A DNA stretch of 64,000 nucleotides from Rhypophila decipiens (lineage: Eukaryota; Ascomycota; Sordariomycetes; Sordariales; Naviculisporaceae): positions 132,446-196,445 of the forward strand of contig MU858075.1 in assembly GCA_033297075.1 (NCBI GenBank), read 5' to 3'. Below the pieces are notes generated by a model, which worked only from the letters and a program-made list of their open reading frames with translations, did no database searches and had not been told where the DNA came from. Both the position numbers and the translations under genes were made by a program. The number at the start of each line of letters is the position of its first letter. The stretch's first letter is position 1. Positions 42,211 to 53,187 of this stretch are shown piece after piece.

Positions 42211-43187
42211 CTGATCAGCAAGCTAAACCCGACAACAAGGGCATTTTAGTGCGTCTATATTCAAGAAAGATGAGGGGCATGAGATGGAAAATATTTGCAA
42301 CTTTGCACGAGGTTGGGTGCTACGAGCCAGCGGGGCACAAGGCAACCATCACTGAAGCCACTGCACAAAAGTGAGGTTGCGTTGCACCGTTACAGTTGGA
42401 ATCGTAGAAGGGCGGGAAAATTACGCCTGTGCCATCCTGCTGCTGAAGAAGGTTGGGGCATGGTGAACTTGGGGAAACGTGCACTCGCGTATATGTGGGT
42501 GTAGCTGCATGCTTCAGGCTCAGCCGGAGAAAAGGATCGCCTATGCAGCGTTACCAACCGAGAGAGCACGCAGATTTGCGAGAGACATTTATGTCTGAGA
42601 CATAGGGACCATGGCCGGCCAGGACATATTCCCAGTCGAAAGAAGATGTACATTCTCGTACCATAACGGAGTTATTACAAAGTGATAGGTAAGGAGAGAG
42701 AAGGACAGTTAAGAAAAGATCCATTTTGCTCATCAAAGTCCCGCCAAATCGCTTTGTTGCCATGCTCTTCCTCGTCCGTTTCGTTCAAAACATCACCCGT
42801 TACATACGACGACAGTGAAGAGAGAGAGAGAGAGAGAACAAGAAGAAAACATCGTCATGTCAGAAACACGGCCATCCGCTCAAGACCCCCGTTGTAACCG
42901 CTGAAAAGAAAATAAAAGAGACTGTAATCTTGTAACCCATTCCCAGACAATCGTCAAGCCAGACAAAGCTAGCAGCCGCCGAAATGCCCCAGATCCGATT
43001 AGAAGAGAAAAAGAGACAGCCCCCGTAAAGCCATGCCCGTAAATTAACATGAAGGGGTGGTTTCAAACATGTATAACGCTTTGATAAAGAAACAGGGAAA
43101 AAAAAGGAAAGAAATGTCCCCAGAGTTTAGTCCCGGCCGGCCACATGTCTGCTGTGTTTTGTTACGTGAGCGAAAGATATTATGAAT
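42211..43187. other. Upstream region of the giant gene, likely holding its first exon
   Basis: Nearly 1 kb between two minus-strand genes. It should include the missing ATG exon and promoter of the 35122-42189 gene and the 3' UTR of the 43188 gene. Minus-strand ATGs near 42471 (MPQPSSAAGW) and 42754 (MATKRFGGTL) were tested. The first leads to no phase-0 donor; the second has a weak GTACGA donor, so neither is called. A (GA) run lies near 42818-42836. Confidence 0.45.
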
Positions 43188-46100
43188 CTAAGAAAATACC
43201 TTTTCGCCGGTTCCTCGAAGCTTGTTCCTTCCCTTGCTGAACAGTCCTTTACTTTTCTTCCCTGCCATCGCGAGGATCTCTTTACTCTTCGCGCCGACCT
43301 GGTTGTGGTGATGGCCTGATCCATGCGGCGGAGGGGGCATCGGGATTGTGCCATGTGCAAGACCACTTTCGGCCATATTTTGCGAGAGAGGCCCTTGACC
43401 CGGATTCTGTGCCGAGCCTTGATGGCCTGTCGCTGGTCTGAAAGCCAAGTCTTTGAAAGATGAGGTTGCGTTGGCATACTCTGGACTCTCGTTCACCATC
43501 CTCTCGAGCCATTCCTCGAGTCCCGTATCTATCTGGGCGAACTCGGCTCTGGTCTCGCTGAACTTCTTAATTCTTTCCTCGGCAGAGGGGACCTCCAAGA
43601 TTTGTTTGAACGACATAAGCTTGACGGGCGGAGCGGGGAGGGCAGTGTTTGCGCTTGCTGCCATGGCCGGATGCTCTTCCAAGGGTGGCGTCGGGGACAC
43701 TGGGTGCGATGAGCTTTGCGCACCTGCTTTCTCCTCGGCCAGAGAGAGCCTTCGCAGCTGTGTAGCCGGGCCGACCTTGTCTGACAGGACCGAGACAGGC
43801 GAGGGAGGCTCGATCGGGGCATCCAGATTTGACCCCGGCGGAATGGTACTGGCGCCTGAAACTTGGTGTGAGATGCCACCAGCACCGAGTGGTTCGGATG
43901 ACGGCGACAGATCCGTCTTCGGGGCAGCCGGTGCCAAATGGCCGGCATCCACCGTCGTGGGAGGTCCAGGAGCCGCTGGTGCAGCAGCCGCTGGTGCAGC
44001 AGCCGTTTCGACGACGACGGGATGAGGCTCGGCCTGGGAAGCCGATGCAGGAGACGCAATCACCTCTGGCTCCGCCTCCCAGGAAAATCGCTGTCGCAGT
44101 GCATGCTGTCGAGCATTGGAGTCAACCTGCTCCTGAGGGCTTGATGCGGTCTCCACTGGGGCACTAGTGTTGGGAACTGGAGCAGCATACGTCGGCACCG
44201 GCGGAATATTCTTTGTATCTTGGGAATTATTCGGTTTCTCGGGTCCTTGTTCTTTCAGTGCTGGGGTTTCCAACTGAAGCTCGGATTTCAGATTATCGTC
44301 TCCGGCTCCCCAATAATCATCATAGACACCGGCAAGATAACTGCTCTCTCGAACCGGGCTTGCTGCCGAGCGGTAGGCAGCTGTAGACAGTCCTGGTGTC
44401 TCGGCGAAACCACTAGGGGCCTGGATGGGGCTCAGCGACTTGATGATTTCTTCTCTCAACAGATCGCTCTCTTTCAGAGGAGAGCCGCCTGTAGTATCGA
44501 GAGTGGATCCCGCGTCAAGAGCTGGCACGGCTATGTTGACCTCTTGATCTTCAGAATTGAGTCCTTCTTGGATAGAACGGGAAGGATTTAAGGGGGCTGT
44601 CGGCGGGATATCCGAGTGTGCCGTCGTTGAAGCTGTGTTTGGCACGGGACTGGTGAGCTGAGGCGTCCCAGAACTTTCGGCGGATGAAGGGCTCTTACTG
44701 CCTCCTTTCTCTGCCTGATCGCCCTCATTTGATTCCCGCCGAGACAAGCTCACTGCTGGGCTGCCGGTTCTTAATGGTGGAAGATTATGTGGCGATGCAA
44801 GGGGTGTGGGATTGTTTGAATTATCAATTGTCGTATCCTGGGTTGATAGTCGTTCTGATGGCTCGCCGGGTGTTGGTGTAGGTAGGTCTTCTGCCGTGGT
44901 TGGAGTCTCAGAAACCCAAGCCCCGGGGAGTGAGGGTCTGGAAGGCTTGCCTACTTTCTCGACTGTACTGGGGGCAGGCACTACTGGAGGAGGGCCGGAA
45001 GGAGTAGTTTGGTCAGAAAAGCTAGAGTCTGGCGAATCCTGATCAGGCTTTGAATCCAGAGTCAAGTCTCCCTGCTCTGATGACGCCTTGGAAGGTGTTT
45101 TCCCAGGACCGGGGATTAGAGAGTCGGTTGGTTGAGCGTTTGCAGAAGGAGCCGCAATTTCGGGACCACTTGTGGGGAAGTCATTGTCTGAGGAAACCGA
45201 AGGGGCCATAGGGGCCATGGGGGCAGAAGGGGACGGCATCTGTTCGGATGCAGACGGAGGTGGACTGTCTTGAATTACAGGAAGGGGTGATGGTGCACCC
45301 GCCGCAAACACAGATGAGTAGAACAGGTCGTCACCAAAAGTAGATATGCGGCCGAGATCCGGAAGCTTGGGGGAAGTCGAGAGTCGTCGCAGCTCATCCC
45401 GGTCTTGTGAAGGAACGACCGGATGGGACTGTTGCTGTTCCTGTTGTTCCATCGGCTGTCGGGACTGATTGATAAAGTAGGGTTCGGGTGCGGGTGCAGG
45501 TGCAGGGGAAGTTGCAGGTACAGGTCCACTCGCAGCATTTTGAGTTTGACTTTGGACACCTGCAGCGCTTTGGACTGCAGGCACGGATTCCAGATTGGAT
45601 GAAGTGTAATCGGGAGCGGGCGCAGGTTCGACCCGTGCGGGATCAGACCCATAGCCATAACTAGCAAGGAGCCCATCCAAACCATACTCGCTCTTTCGCT
45701 CTGCAACCGGGGGAAGACTCGGCCGCGAGCCTCGTTTTATTTCCGTCTCTTGCTCTGCCACCGATGCCGGACCAGCACCGCTACGCCGTCTTTGATCTGG
45801 CGACTCGCTCTCAGGGGTAGGAGAGCGGGCAGCCTTGGGAGCAGAATCTACACGCTCCAGACCAAAACCTCTACTCGTATTACTATCCAAACTGTGCCTG
45901 CTGGACTCGATCGACCGTCTTTCCTTTTCCTTCTCCTCCTCCATGCGTCGGTAGATATCGGCAGGTCGAATAAAAGGAAGAGGTTTACCCGAACTTGGCG
46001 AGACGGGCGATCTGGCGCTACCTGGCGAGGAAGACGGCGGCTGTACCCATGGCTTGTGACTCGACCCAGGCCGCGAACTACTGGTGTTTGGCTGGGACTG

Positions 46101-46637
46101 CCGCATCAACTCGGCCGTGTCCGGCGCATCACTCTGGCCCATGCTGCTCTTTCTCGGAGGAAATCTCGACGGGACACTTTGTGGACCGGCACTTGGGGGA
46201 GCAGGAGATACGCGCCGTAAAGGGGTGCCGCCGCCACTGCCGCTACCACCTTGAGCAAATCCTGGGCCGGGCGAATAGACACTAGACCCCGTCGCGGCGC
46301 TATCTATGGCTATGCGTCCCGGGGCATTTCCCGTCGCTGGCTGGGCAGAGGTAAACGGCGAGCCCGTCTCGCTCGGCTTCGCGGGCTGCTGGGTCAAGGT
46401 TTGCAGCGGTGGTGCACCAGAAGGCTGGAACTGACGAAGATGAGGAGGGGCCGGTACCTGCTGGCGCGGGCCCAAGGGCTTCGGCACGGGAGGAGGCTCT
46501 TCGTGTCCATCGTCGTCGTAGTCGGTTCCCCAGTCATCACCGTCGTAGTTTTGAGGTTTAAAATTGGCCCATTTCTTGGTCTTTGTGCGGCCCACGTTCA
46601 CCTTGTACGCATCGCCGCCGCTCGAGGATGCTGTCAT
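43188..46637 (-). CDS. Large Ser/Pro-rich protein with conserved N- and C-terminal motifs
   Basis: 1,149 aa, single frame, ATG at 46637. The N-terminus (residues about 12-40) contains basic KTKKW followed by FKPQNYDGDDWG and an acidic stretch. From memory this resembles a motif at the start of several uncharacterised fungal Pro-rich proteins. Residues about 45-1000 are low complexity: Ser, Pro, Thr, Gln and acidic, with PPPVPKP-type sites that could bind SH3 domains. From about residue 1004 a structured-looking segment appears (MSFKQILEVPSAEERIKKFS, then TGLEEWLERM). The end is basic and Gly/Lys-rich (KSKGLFSKGRNKLRGTGEK). There is no enzyme motif or membrane segment. The last codons GEK lie directly before a GTATTT sequence, so an additional tiny 3' exon is possible. 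Function unknown; a cytoskeletal or polarity scaffold is conceivable but not shown. It follows the same orientation as the giant gene downstream. Confidence 0.82.
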   Translation of the reverse strand: MTASSSGGDAYKVNVGRTKTKKWANFKPQNYDGDDWGTDYDDDGHEEPPPVPKPLGPRQQVPAPPHLRQFQPSGAPPLQTLTQQPAKPSETGSPFTSAQPATGNAPGRIAIDSAATGSSVYSPGPGFAQGGSGSGGGTPLRRVSPAPPSAGPQSVPSRFPPRKSSMGQSDAPDTAELMRQSQPNTSSSRPGSSHKPWVQPPSSSPGSARSPVSPSSGKPLPFIRPADIYRRMEEEKEKERRSIESSRHSLDSNTSRGFGLERVDSAPKAARSPTPESESPDQRRRSGAGPASVAEQETEIKRGSRPSLPPVAERKSEYGLDGLLASYGYGSDPARVEPAPAPDYTSSNLESVPAVQSAAGVQSQTQNAASGPVPATSPAPAPAPEPYFINQSRQPMEQQEQQQSHPVVPSQDRDELRRLSTSPKLPDLGRISTFGDDLFYSSVFAAGAPSPLPVIQDSPPPSASEQMPSPSAPMAPMAPSVSSDNDFPTSGPEIAAPSANAQPTDSLIPGPGKTPSKASSEQGDLTLDSKPDQDSPDSSFSDQTTPSGPPPVVPAPSTVEKVGKPSRPSLPGAWVSETPTTAEDLPTPTPGEPSERLSTQDTTIDNSNNPTPLASPHNLPPLRTGSPAVSLSRRESNEGDQAEKGGSKSPSSAESSGTPQLTSPVPNTASTTAHSDIPPTAPLNPSRSIQEGLNSEDQEVNIAVPALDAGSTLDTTGGSPLKESDLLREEIIKSLSPIQAPSGFAETPGLSTAAYRSAASPVRESSYLAGVYDDYWGAGDDNLKSELQLETPALKEQGPEKPNNSQDTKNIPPVPTYAAPVPNTSAPVETASSPQEQVDSNARQHALRQRFSWEAEPEVIASPASASQAEPHPVVVETAAAPAAAAPAAPGPPTTVDAGHLAPAAPKTDLSPSSEPLGAGGISHQVSGASTIPPGSNLDAPIEPPSPVSVLSDKVGPATQLRRLSLAEEKAGAQSSSHPVSPTPPLEEHPAMAASANTALPAPPVKLMSFKQILEVPSAEERIKKFSETRAEFAQIDTGLEEWLERMVNESPEYANATSSFKDLAFRPATGHQGSAQNPGQGPLSQNMAESGLAHGTIPMPPPPHGSGHHHNQVGAKSKEILAMAGKKSKGLFSKGRNKLRGTGEKVFS

Positions 46638-48985
46638 AGGAGACCTGAGGCAACCATTGATTTTAGCAAGATGAATTCAAAGTATTCCTCGTCCCAACAA
46701 TTAGGATTTTAATTACTAACATTGGACTGTTGTTGGGAAAGACATTCCCATATGAGCCATCCATCCCGTCGGTCGATGCTTCAGCACCACTGTCCCAACA
46801 GCGGCATTCTATTCAAGATATTGTTCGGTGGAATTAGAGCGCCGTCCGCATATATCTGTTGCGGAAAAGGTATTAATCGATTTCGTGTCGTCGCAGAGAG
46901 GCAATGCGGCGAAATATGGCAACAGGAGGTCGCCCGGGAGGTCGCTCGGGGGATGGCAAAATGGACGCGCAACGAAAAGCTCGAGGTTCGGCCTCTTCGT
47001 CGGTCACACAAAGACAAGTGTGGGGAGCTGATTATCTGGTTCCGCTGGAAATTTGCAAAGTTGTATACTTGGAATATTAAAAACAGACTACGAGACCATA
47101 CTGAAATCGTCGGGTTAGAAGTTGAAGATTGATCCAGAATGAAATCAAGGAAAAGGCAGGCAAATCGAGCGCCACGACAGGAGAGAAGTGTCATCAGAGG
47201 CATGCAGTGCAGTTCCAGTGAATTTCCCCCCAACATGCTCCTGGCTTCCTTGAAGATTACGGACAGGGATCAAGAGTGCGGCTTGCAGAAGATGGCGTGG
47301 GGCGGGGCCCGCTGCTGTCCAGTGGCCATCGTCCAATGGAGCCAGAGACCACAGGCATTTCTTGGGCGCCATTTCCGTCCCGCTCCATCGTGGCATGGCG
47401 AACAAGGGAGGTCACTGAAGAAACGCCAGGGAGGCCCCAAATCTGGACGATCCGCACCAAGCGATGCTCGCGAGCAGCAACGCTTTTGCATGTACTGTGC
47501 AGCTTCACATCGATAGAGACACGACAGAGCTGTTGAGAAACGTTGTGTTAAACGAGTTCAGCGGTGAGAATCCGTAGTTGGATGTGGATGCACTTATTCC
47601 CGAGGTCCGATAATAGAAAAAAGGGGCTAGCCTAAAAGCATTCATGAAGGTGTTTCCCTGTTGCCCCTTTATTAACCTCGACTTCAGGTATCCGGGGACG
47701 GGATGTTTGGAGAACAGAACGGCTGATACGATCCTAGGATTCTAATTACCACTTCCCTGTCAGTGTTGGTTACCCTCTGGAGCCATGGACAGGCCGTCAT
47801 GATTGAGCGTGTCAAAACGAGATGACCGAGACAGGATCTTGTGACTTGCGATGACGACGACTCGCCTCTGAAGCGGTACCATGAGAAAAGAAGGGCGGCA
47901 GATGCTACTCTATGGTATCTCGACGTCGCATGCTGTATACCTACCTGTACAGTCTGTACCACGTCAAGCATCGAGTCCTGACGACATCCAAGCAAGAACA
48001 TCAGAGGATAGATGGGACGAAGGAACAAGGATCCCAGATCTAACGGCCAAGCAAAAGCCACACCCGCTGCATTGGGCGCTCCTTTCAGCCTTTAAACATG
48101 AAACAGTGACACGAAGTATGGAGATAGCTGTGCGCACAAACTTGATGAGTCTCAAGGATGGTACGAGGACGAGATCATTCGAAGTCGAGTTTTGGACCCG
48201 TATTCTCGTCTCTCAACGTTTCGTTTTATTGTCTTTCTACCCCCCAGGAGCTGGAGTCTGAACTCGATGCACATTAAAGCTACCAGGTAGTTCGGCAATT
48301 AGTCGACAACGTCAGCCGTAAGGCTGTTTCCCGGGATAAACCCCAAACATTTATACACAACCCTTATGAGCGTCTGTTGAATATTGAAGATGAAAAGTTG
48401 GTTCCCCGAGCAGAGAAGTTTGATGATATCGTCCATTATGGGCATCAGCCTTGTGGCGCGACAGTAAAAAGTGGCCACATGTAAGTGATCCACACTGTGT
48501 GGGTCGACTGGAAAGGACGTGCTGCCAAGCCTTCCAGGCCTGCAAGGGCCACTTTTCAAAGTCAAAGGGGTGCTGAAACAAGAAACCACGTTTGCCCTTG
48601 AACTGCACCAAGAAACAACTGGCAACAGTGCTGCACGCCCCAGAGATCGCGACCCGCCAACATTCTAATCGCATCGTCGAACCCCAGCATCATCCCCTTT
48701 CGAGTCGTTATCTCATCACCGCCTATTTAATTCCGCAACCAAAAGATCCTGCCCTGCGATACCGAACTTAGACCCGCGATTGTTTCCTATTCAGGCCGCG
48801 CGACGAACATCACAAAGACCTCCATTAGCCTTGTTCCACCGCATCACGCCTCGCATCTCGAACGAATCTATCGCCGTTCGATAGTCAGTCCCTGGCTGAT
48901 TGAGGTTGCTCCAGGTTCCGGGCCGGAGTAAACTCAAGGGACAACTATTCTCTTTTCCCCTCCAATCCTCACAACCGCGTTCGAG
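46638..48985. other. Divergent intergenic region
   Basis: 2.3 kb between the minus-strand gene at 46637 and plus-strand sed5 at 48986, so it holds both promoters. No coding feature is supported. A minus-strand ATG frame at 48674 (107 codons) lacks any recognisable feature. A CT-rich stretch with CCTATTTAATTCC near 48720 could be part of the sed5 promoter. Confidence 0.5.
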
Positions 48986-50207
48986 ATGGCGATCGCAACC
49001 AACGACCGGACGGCCGAGTTCCGCTCCATCGTAAACGAGACCAAGCGCCGTCAAAATACAAAGCCTGGAGCCCAGAGACTTCTCAACGATGCGCAGAGAC
49101 GAGACGCCAACGGCGAGGGACGGCCGAAGCGGTCCGAGTTCGCCAGGAAGGCCGCAGAGGTTGGAAGGGGCATCTCGGGGACGATGGCGAAGTTGGAGAA
49201 GCTGGCACAACGTATGCTCTTTCTGCGCTGAACCGGGCGTTCGATTGGGAAGATTATTGTTAACATTGTGATAGTGGCAAAAAAGAAGACTCTGTTTGAC
49301 GACAGGCCGGTTGAAATCAACGAGGTACGACAGGACAGCAGCGAGTTCATATCGCGCAAGCCGCAACAACTATCATTCTTCAGATGTGCTAACAAGGTTC
49401 TAGTTGACCTTCATCATCAAGCAAGACCTCTCGGCGCTCAACGAAGAGATCCGCGGCCTTCAGGCTCTTTCCAAACGGCTGCACCCGAAACCAGACCAAG
49501 AAGGCGAGAACAACAAGAATATCCTATTGTTACTTCAAGGGAAACTGGGCGATGTCAGCGCCAACTTCAAAGACGTGCTGGAGATCAGGACCAAGAACAT
49601 TCAAGCCTCGCGATCGAGGACCGAGGCCTTTGTGTCGTCGGTGGGACAGCACGCACACGCCTCGTTACAACAGTCGGCGTCTCCCCTGTACGGCACCCCC
49701 GCCCGAGGAACACCCTCTCCAGCGGCCGATCTCATTTCTCTAAACCCCATGGGAGACCAACAATTGCAGCTCCAAATGATGGAGGAGGGCCAGAATACCT
49801 ATATCCAACAGAGAGGGCAAGCAATTGAGGCTATTGAGTCGACGATCAATGAACTGGGATCTATGTGAGTTGTACATGGTGCGGCTGAAATATAGGTGTG
49901 ATTTACTGACGAATTTGTTGGCCTACAGCTTTGGACAACTTGCAGCCATGGTTAGCGAGCAGTCCGAGATGATTGAGCGCATCGACGCCAACACTGAGGA
50001 CGTAGTGGACAATGTTGAAGGGGCGCAGAAGGAGCTCCTAAAATACTGGTCCCGTGTATCAGGAAACAGGTGGCTTCTCGCAAAGATGTTTGGAGTCCTG
50101 GTATGTCCAAACTCTGACTGGCTTCACACTCGTCTTCTTTGAACAAGGCACTGACAATACTCGTATAGATGATTTTCTTCCTCCTCTGGGTGTTGATCGC
50201 CGGTTAG
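48986..50207 (+). CDS. sed5: Syntaxin-5 homologue Sed5, Golgi t-SNARE (Qa)
   Basis: 315 aa in five exons: 48986-49211, 49275-49324, 49404-49864, 49929-50100, 50169-50207. Introns are short (61-79 nt) with donors GTATGC, GTACGA, GTGAGT and GTATGT; phases are 1, 0, 2 and 0. Sed5 is the Qa-SNARE for ER-to-Golgi and intra-Golgi fusion. The N-terminus MAIATNDRTAEF contains the DRTxEF peptide by which Sed5/syntaxin-5 binds the SM protein Sly1. The Habc-type helical region spans roughly residues 50-190, including LAKKKTLFDDRPVEINELT. A linker with SPLYGTPARGTPS follows. The SNARE motif near residues 230-290 includes SEQSEMIERI with the zero-layer Gln. A C-terminal transmembrane anchor (MFGVLMIFFLLWVLIAG) ends the protein. 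All expected parts are present. Confidence 0.96.
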
Positions 50208-51120
50208 AGCGAGGCTGGCGTCTCAACAGCCGTCCTCTTGTACTACTATTCGACCACTGTTCTTTTTAAGCCCATATTTCTCTATAATGCATTCAAGATG
50301 GCGGCGCAATCTTGCTTTCGGATCTCACTTCTTTTGTTTACTTTTATTAAGCATGATCTCTTTGACGAACAGAGCTGTAATAATGACGGGCGAGGGTATA
50401 ACCGCGTACTCAAGGCGCCCGTCCTCTTCCTCTTCGACGTTTCCTTGTGTATGGGGCGTTTGCCATGATGGCTGGCCTGGGTAGAGGAGGTTTAGACGTG
50501 GGTAAATATACCATGGCATTCGCATTGGAGATGGATTTGTGTTGCTGTGGTTTCTTCCAACCCTTGTGGACTTGTGGATATTGTCGTCCCAATAGCTCGA
50601 GGGTTAAGAGGCGTCGTCACGAGCGAACATGTTTACATGGTATTGACATATTGCATAGCCCAATATTATTGGTGGAATTTCTCTGTTTCGTACGGTACCG
50701 TATTGGGACACATTACTGACCTTCGGGACAATGACCTGATCTCACCAACGAACCTCGAGAAGCAACGAGCTGAGCAAGTCATGATTTCGGGACTGGCGAG
50801 TTGAAAGCAACAAACTTATGGTCATCTTCCTTCCTTACTTTTCTTCTATATGACTATACTTATACAGCTGTTTGAAAATCCGTGATACAGCTCAAAAGAT
50901 ATCAGGCGGCTTCACTTCATGGTCCCGCTCATGCTGTTCCCCTCCTCTTTCCGTCTCTCCGTCCTGTTTGCACACTACATTTAGCCGGACCTAGCTTTGC
51001 TTCCAAGTGCCATAGCTACTGTAGCACTCGCCCGTTTGACATTGATACACCAAGAAGATTACATTTTGACAGTTGCCCTCGGACATGAAACTGTCCCCTC
51101 ATGAGATAAGAGCCTCACTC
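50208..51120. other. Spacer between sed5 and the reductase gene
   Basis: About 0.9 kb comprising the sed5 3' UTR and the upstream region of the aldo-keto reductase. No coding feature seen. Confidence 0.55.
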
Positions 51121-51128
51121 ATATAAAA
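51121..51128 (+). promoter_or_regulatory. TATA-like element
   Basis: ATATAAAA about 107 bases before the reductase ATG, followed by CT- and CA-rich leader sequence as in many fungal core promoters. Position and sequence fit a TATA box; there is no direct evidence for the start site. Confidence 0.4.
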
Positions 51129-51234
51129 AAAACATCACTCTTGCTTGACTCAACTCATAACCCCTACACACACAAATTCTCACATTCAGCTCTCCCTTAT
51201 TCACTAGCTGAATCACATCAAGTCTTCGAGAATC

Positions 51235-52454
51235 ATGTCAAGTATGGCCAACAAGACTTATACTCTCAACACGGGGCACCAGATCCCCGCCATTGGATTG
51301 GGTATGTATCCCAGTCTCTCATCAAGCCTACATCCCACTCCCCTTTTTGGAAAGAAGCCAAAATCAACTAATAATCTTTCCGCCCCCAAAAAAAGGAACA
51401 TGGCAATCCGAGCCGGGCAAAGTAAAAGAAGCAGTCCTCTACGCCCTCAAGGCAGGATACCGCCTAATCGACGCAGCCTACTGCTACGGCAACGAAGACG
51501 AAGTCGGCGCCGGCCTCAAAGAAGCCTTTGCCCAGGGGATCCTCAAGTCCCGAGCAGACGTCTTTGTCGTGTCCAAAGTCTGGGCGACCTACACCACGAG
51601 ATGCGAGCTCGGGCTGGACAAGTCCCTCCAGAGCCTGGGGCTGGACTATGTAGACTTGTATCTTGTGCATTGGCCGCTGCTCATGAACCCTGCCGGCAAC
51701 GATGATCGGTTTCCCAAGCTGGGGAACGGGGAGCGGGATATTATATGGGGGTTTAATCATGTTGATTGTTGGAAGCAGATGGAGCGGCTTGTTGCGAGTG
51801 GTAAGACTCGGGCTATTGGGGTTTGTAACGTATGTCCTTCCTTTCTTTTTTTTTTAGAAAGAGAGAGAGAAAAGACGAAACTGACAGCGGAATTGGAAGA
51901 GAATAGTACAGCAAGCCCTACCTGGAACAACTTCTCCCCTACGCAACCATCATCCCGGCAGTCAACCAGATCGAGAACCACCCGGCCCTGCCGCAGCAAG
52001 AGATTGTCGACCTCTGCAAGGCCAAGGGCATCCATATCATGGCCTACAGTCCGCTAGGCAGCACCGGAGGTCCCCTGTTCAAGGCTGAGCCCGTCATCAA
52101 GATTGCCCAGAAACACGGCGTCAAGCCTGCTGCCGTGTTGTTGAGTTATCACTGTGGGTTCATGTTTTTATCTCTCTCCCTTCTTTTTCGTATACTCCTG
52201 AAATATTTGAGGAAAAGGAAAAAAGACTAATACCAGTGGTGGTGGTAAAACTAGACCCCAGAAAAAGTACCGTCCTAGCAAAGTCGACCAATCCCGAGAG
52301 AATCAAGGAAAATCTTACGAGTCTGATCGAGCTGGATCAGGAGGATATCAGCCTGCTGGACGAGTACTCGAACAACTTGGTCAAGGAGGGCAAAGTCCAG
52401 CGCTATGTCTATCCGCCTTTTGGTGTCAAATTCGGGTTTCCCGATAAGCCTTGA
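51235..52454 (+). CDS. Aldo-keto reductase (GCY1/glycerol dehydrogenase-like)
   Basis: 315 aa in four exons: 51235-51301, 51396-51829, 51907-52153, 52255-52454. Introns start GTATGT, GTATGT and GTGGGT. The AKR catalytic tetrad is complete at the classical positions: Asp48 and Tyr53 (LIDAAYCYGNE), Lys83 (VVSKVW) and His114 (LVHWP). The NADPH site motif LAKSTNPERI and the C-terminal YPPFGVKFGFPDKP are typical of fungal GCY1/GLD-type enzymes that reduce aldehydes or interconvert glycerol and dihydroxyacetone. Substrate is not predictable beyond that. Two in-frame acceptors exist for intron 3: CAG at 52236 adds six residues; CTAG at 52254 gives the usual family spacing between SYH and VLAKS, so the latter was chosen. 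An in-frame second Met at codon 4 could also serve as start. Confidence 0.92.
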
Positions 52455-53187
52455 TCTGTCACTGCAGGCGAAGAAGAAGCTCCATGTTCAGTCTGCAACA
52501 GCTTGCTTGGAAGGGAGGGCTCGATTGGCCACATGCAGAGACATTGGCACGGATTGACGGTTGTTGTTGAGATTGGTCATGTGGCATTAGCTTCATGTAG
52601 TCAAGTAGGAAGAAGTATAGATAGGCTCATTGGACTGTTACTTGATGGCCATGAAAATATTTAACCTGAAATTGTGTGTTTGGTTCTGATGAGTTCTTTT
52701 CGAAAATTGTAAACCACGGAAGAAGGGAACAACAAACCAAAGTTGCAAGTAATAGTATAGAAAACAGAATATTTTTAAAAGTATCATCCTTCCCTAGTAC
52801 CTGCCACAGCAGCTCTCTGCATAGTTCCGTGTTTACGTCTGATCCTAGGTATTTCGTCCTTGTGCTAATTTTGATGACTATCCAAAAACATCTCGTCCCA
52901 TTCATATTTCTGTTCTGTTCCGTCGACCCAGCTTGGGTATGCATACTATGTTATGTGTAGTAAAAAGCTATAAAAAAAGCAGCAAAACGTTTCTGTTGTC
53001 GGCGAGAAGGTGGAACCTTCAACGCCGTCGATGCCTCCCTACCATCAGCTCACCAACGTACTTAGGTAGCTGGTTTTCATGACCCTATGTCCTCCCCTTC
53101 TACGAACCCAAAAACAATGACAAAAGAAATCCACCACTATAAATAAAAAAGATAGAATCCGCGCGCAAGTTTTCTTTTCTAACCCGG
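52455..53187. other. Convergent intergenic region
   Basis: About 730 bp between the reductase (plus) and the lipase (minus), containing both 3' UTRs. AT-rich near 52660-52800. No gene seen. Confidence 0.6.

Noticed and set aside
48299..48674. Minus-strand ATG frame of 107 codons upstream of sed5
   Set aside because: No homology recognised and it lies in a shared promoter region; not enough to call a gene.
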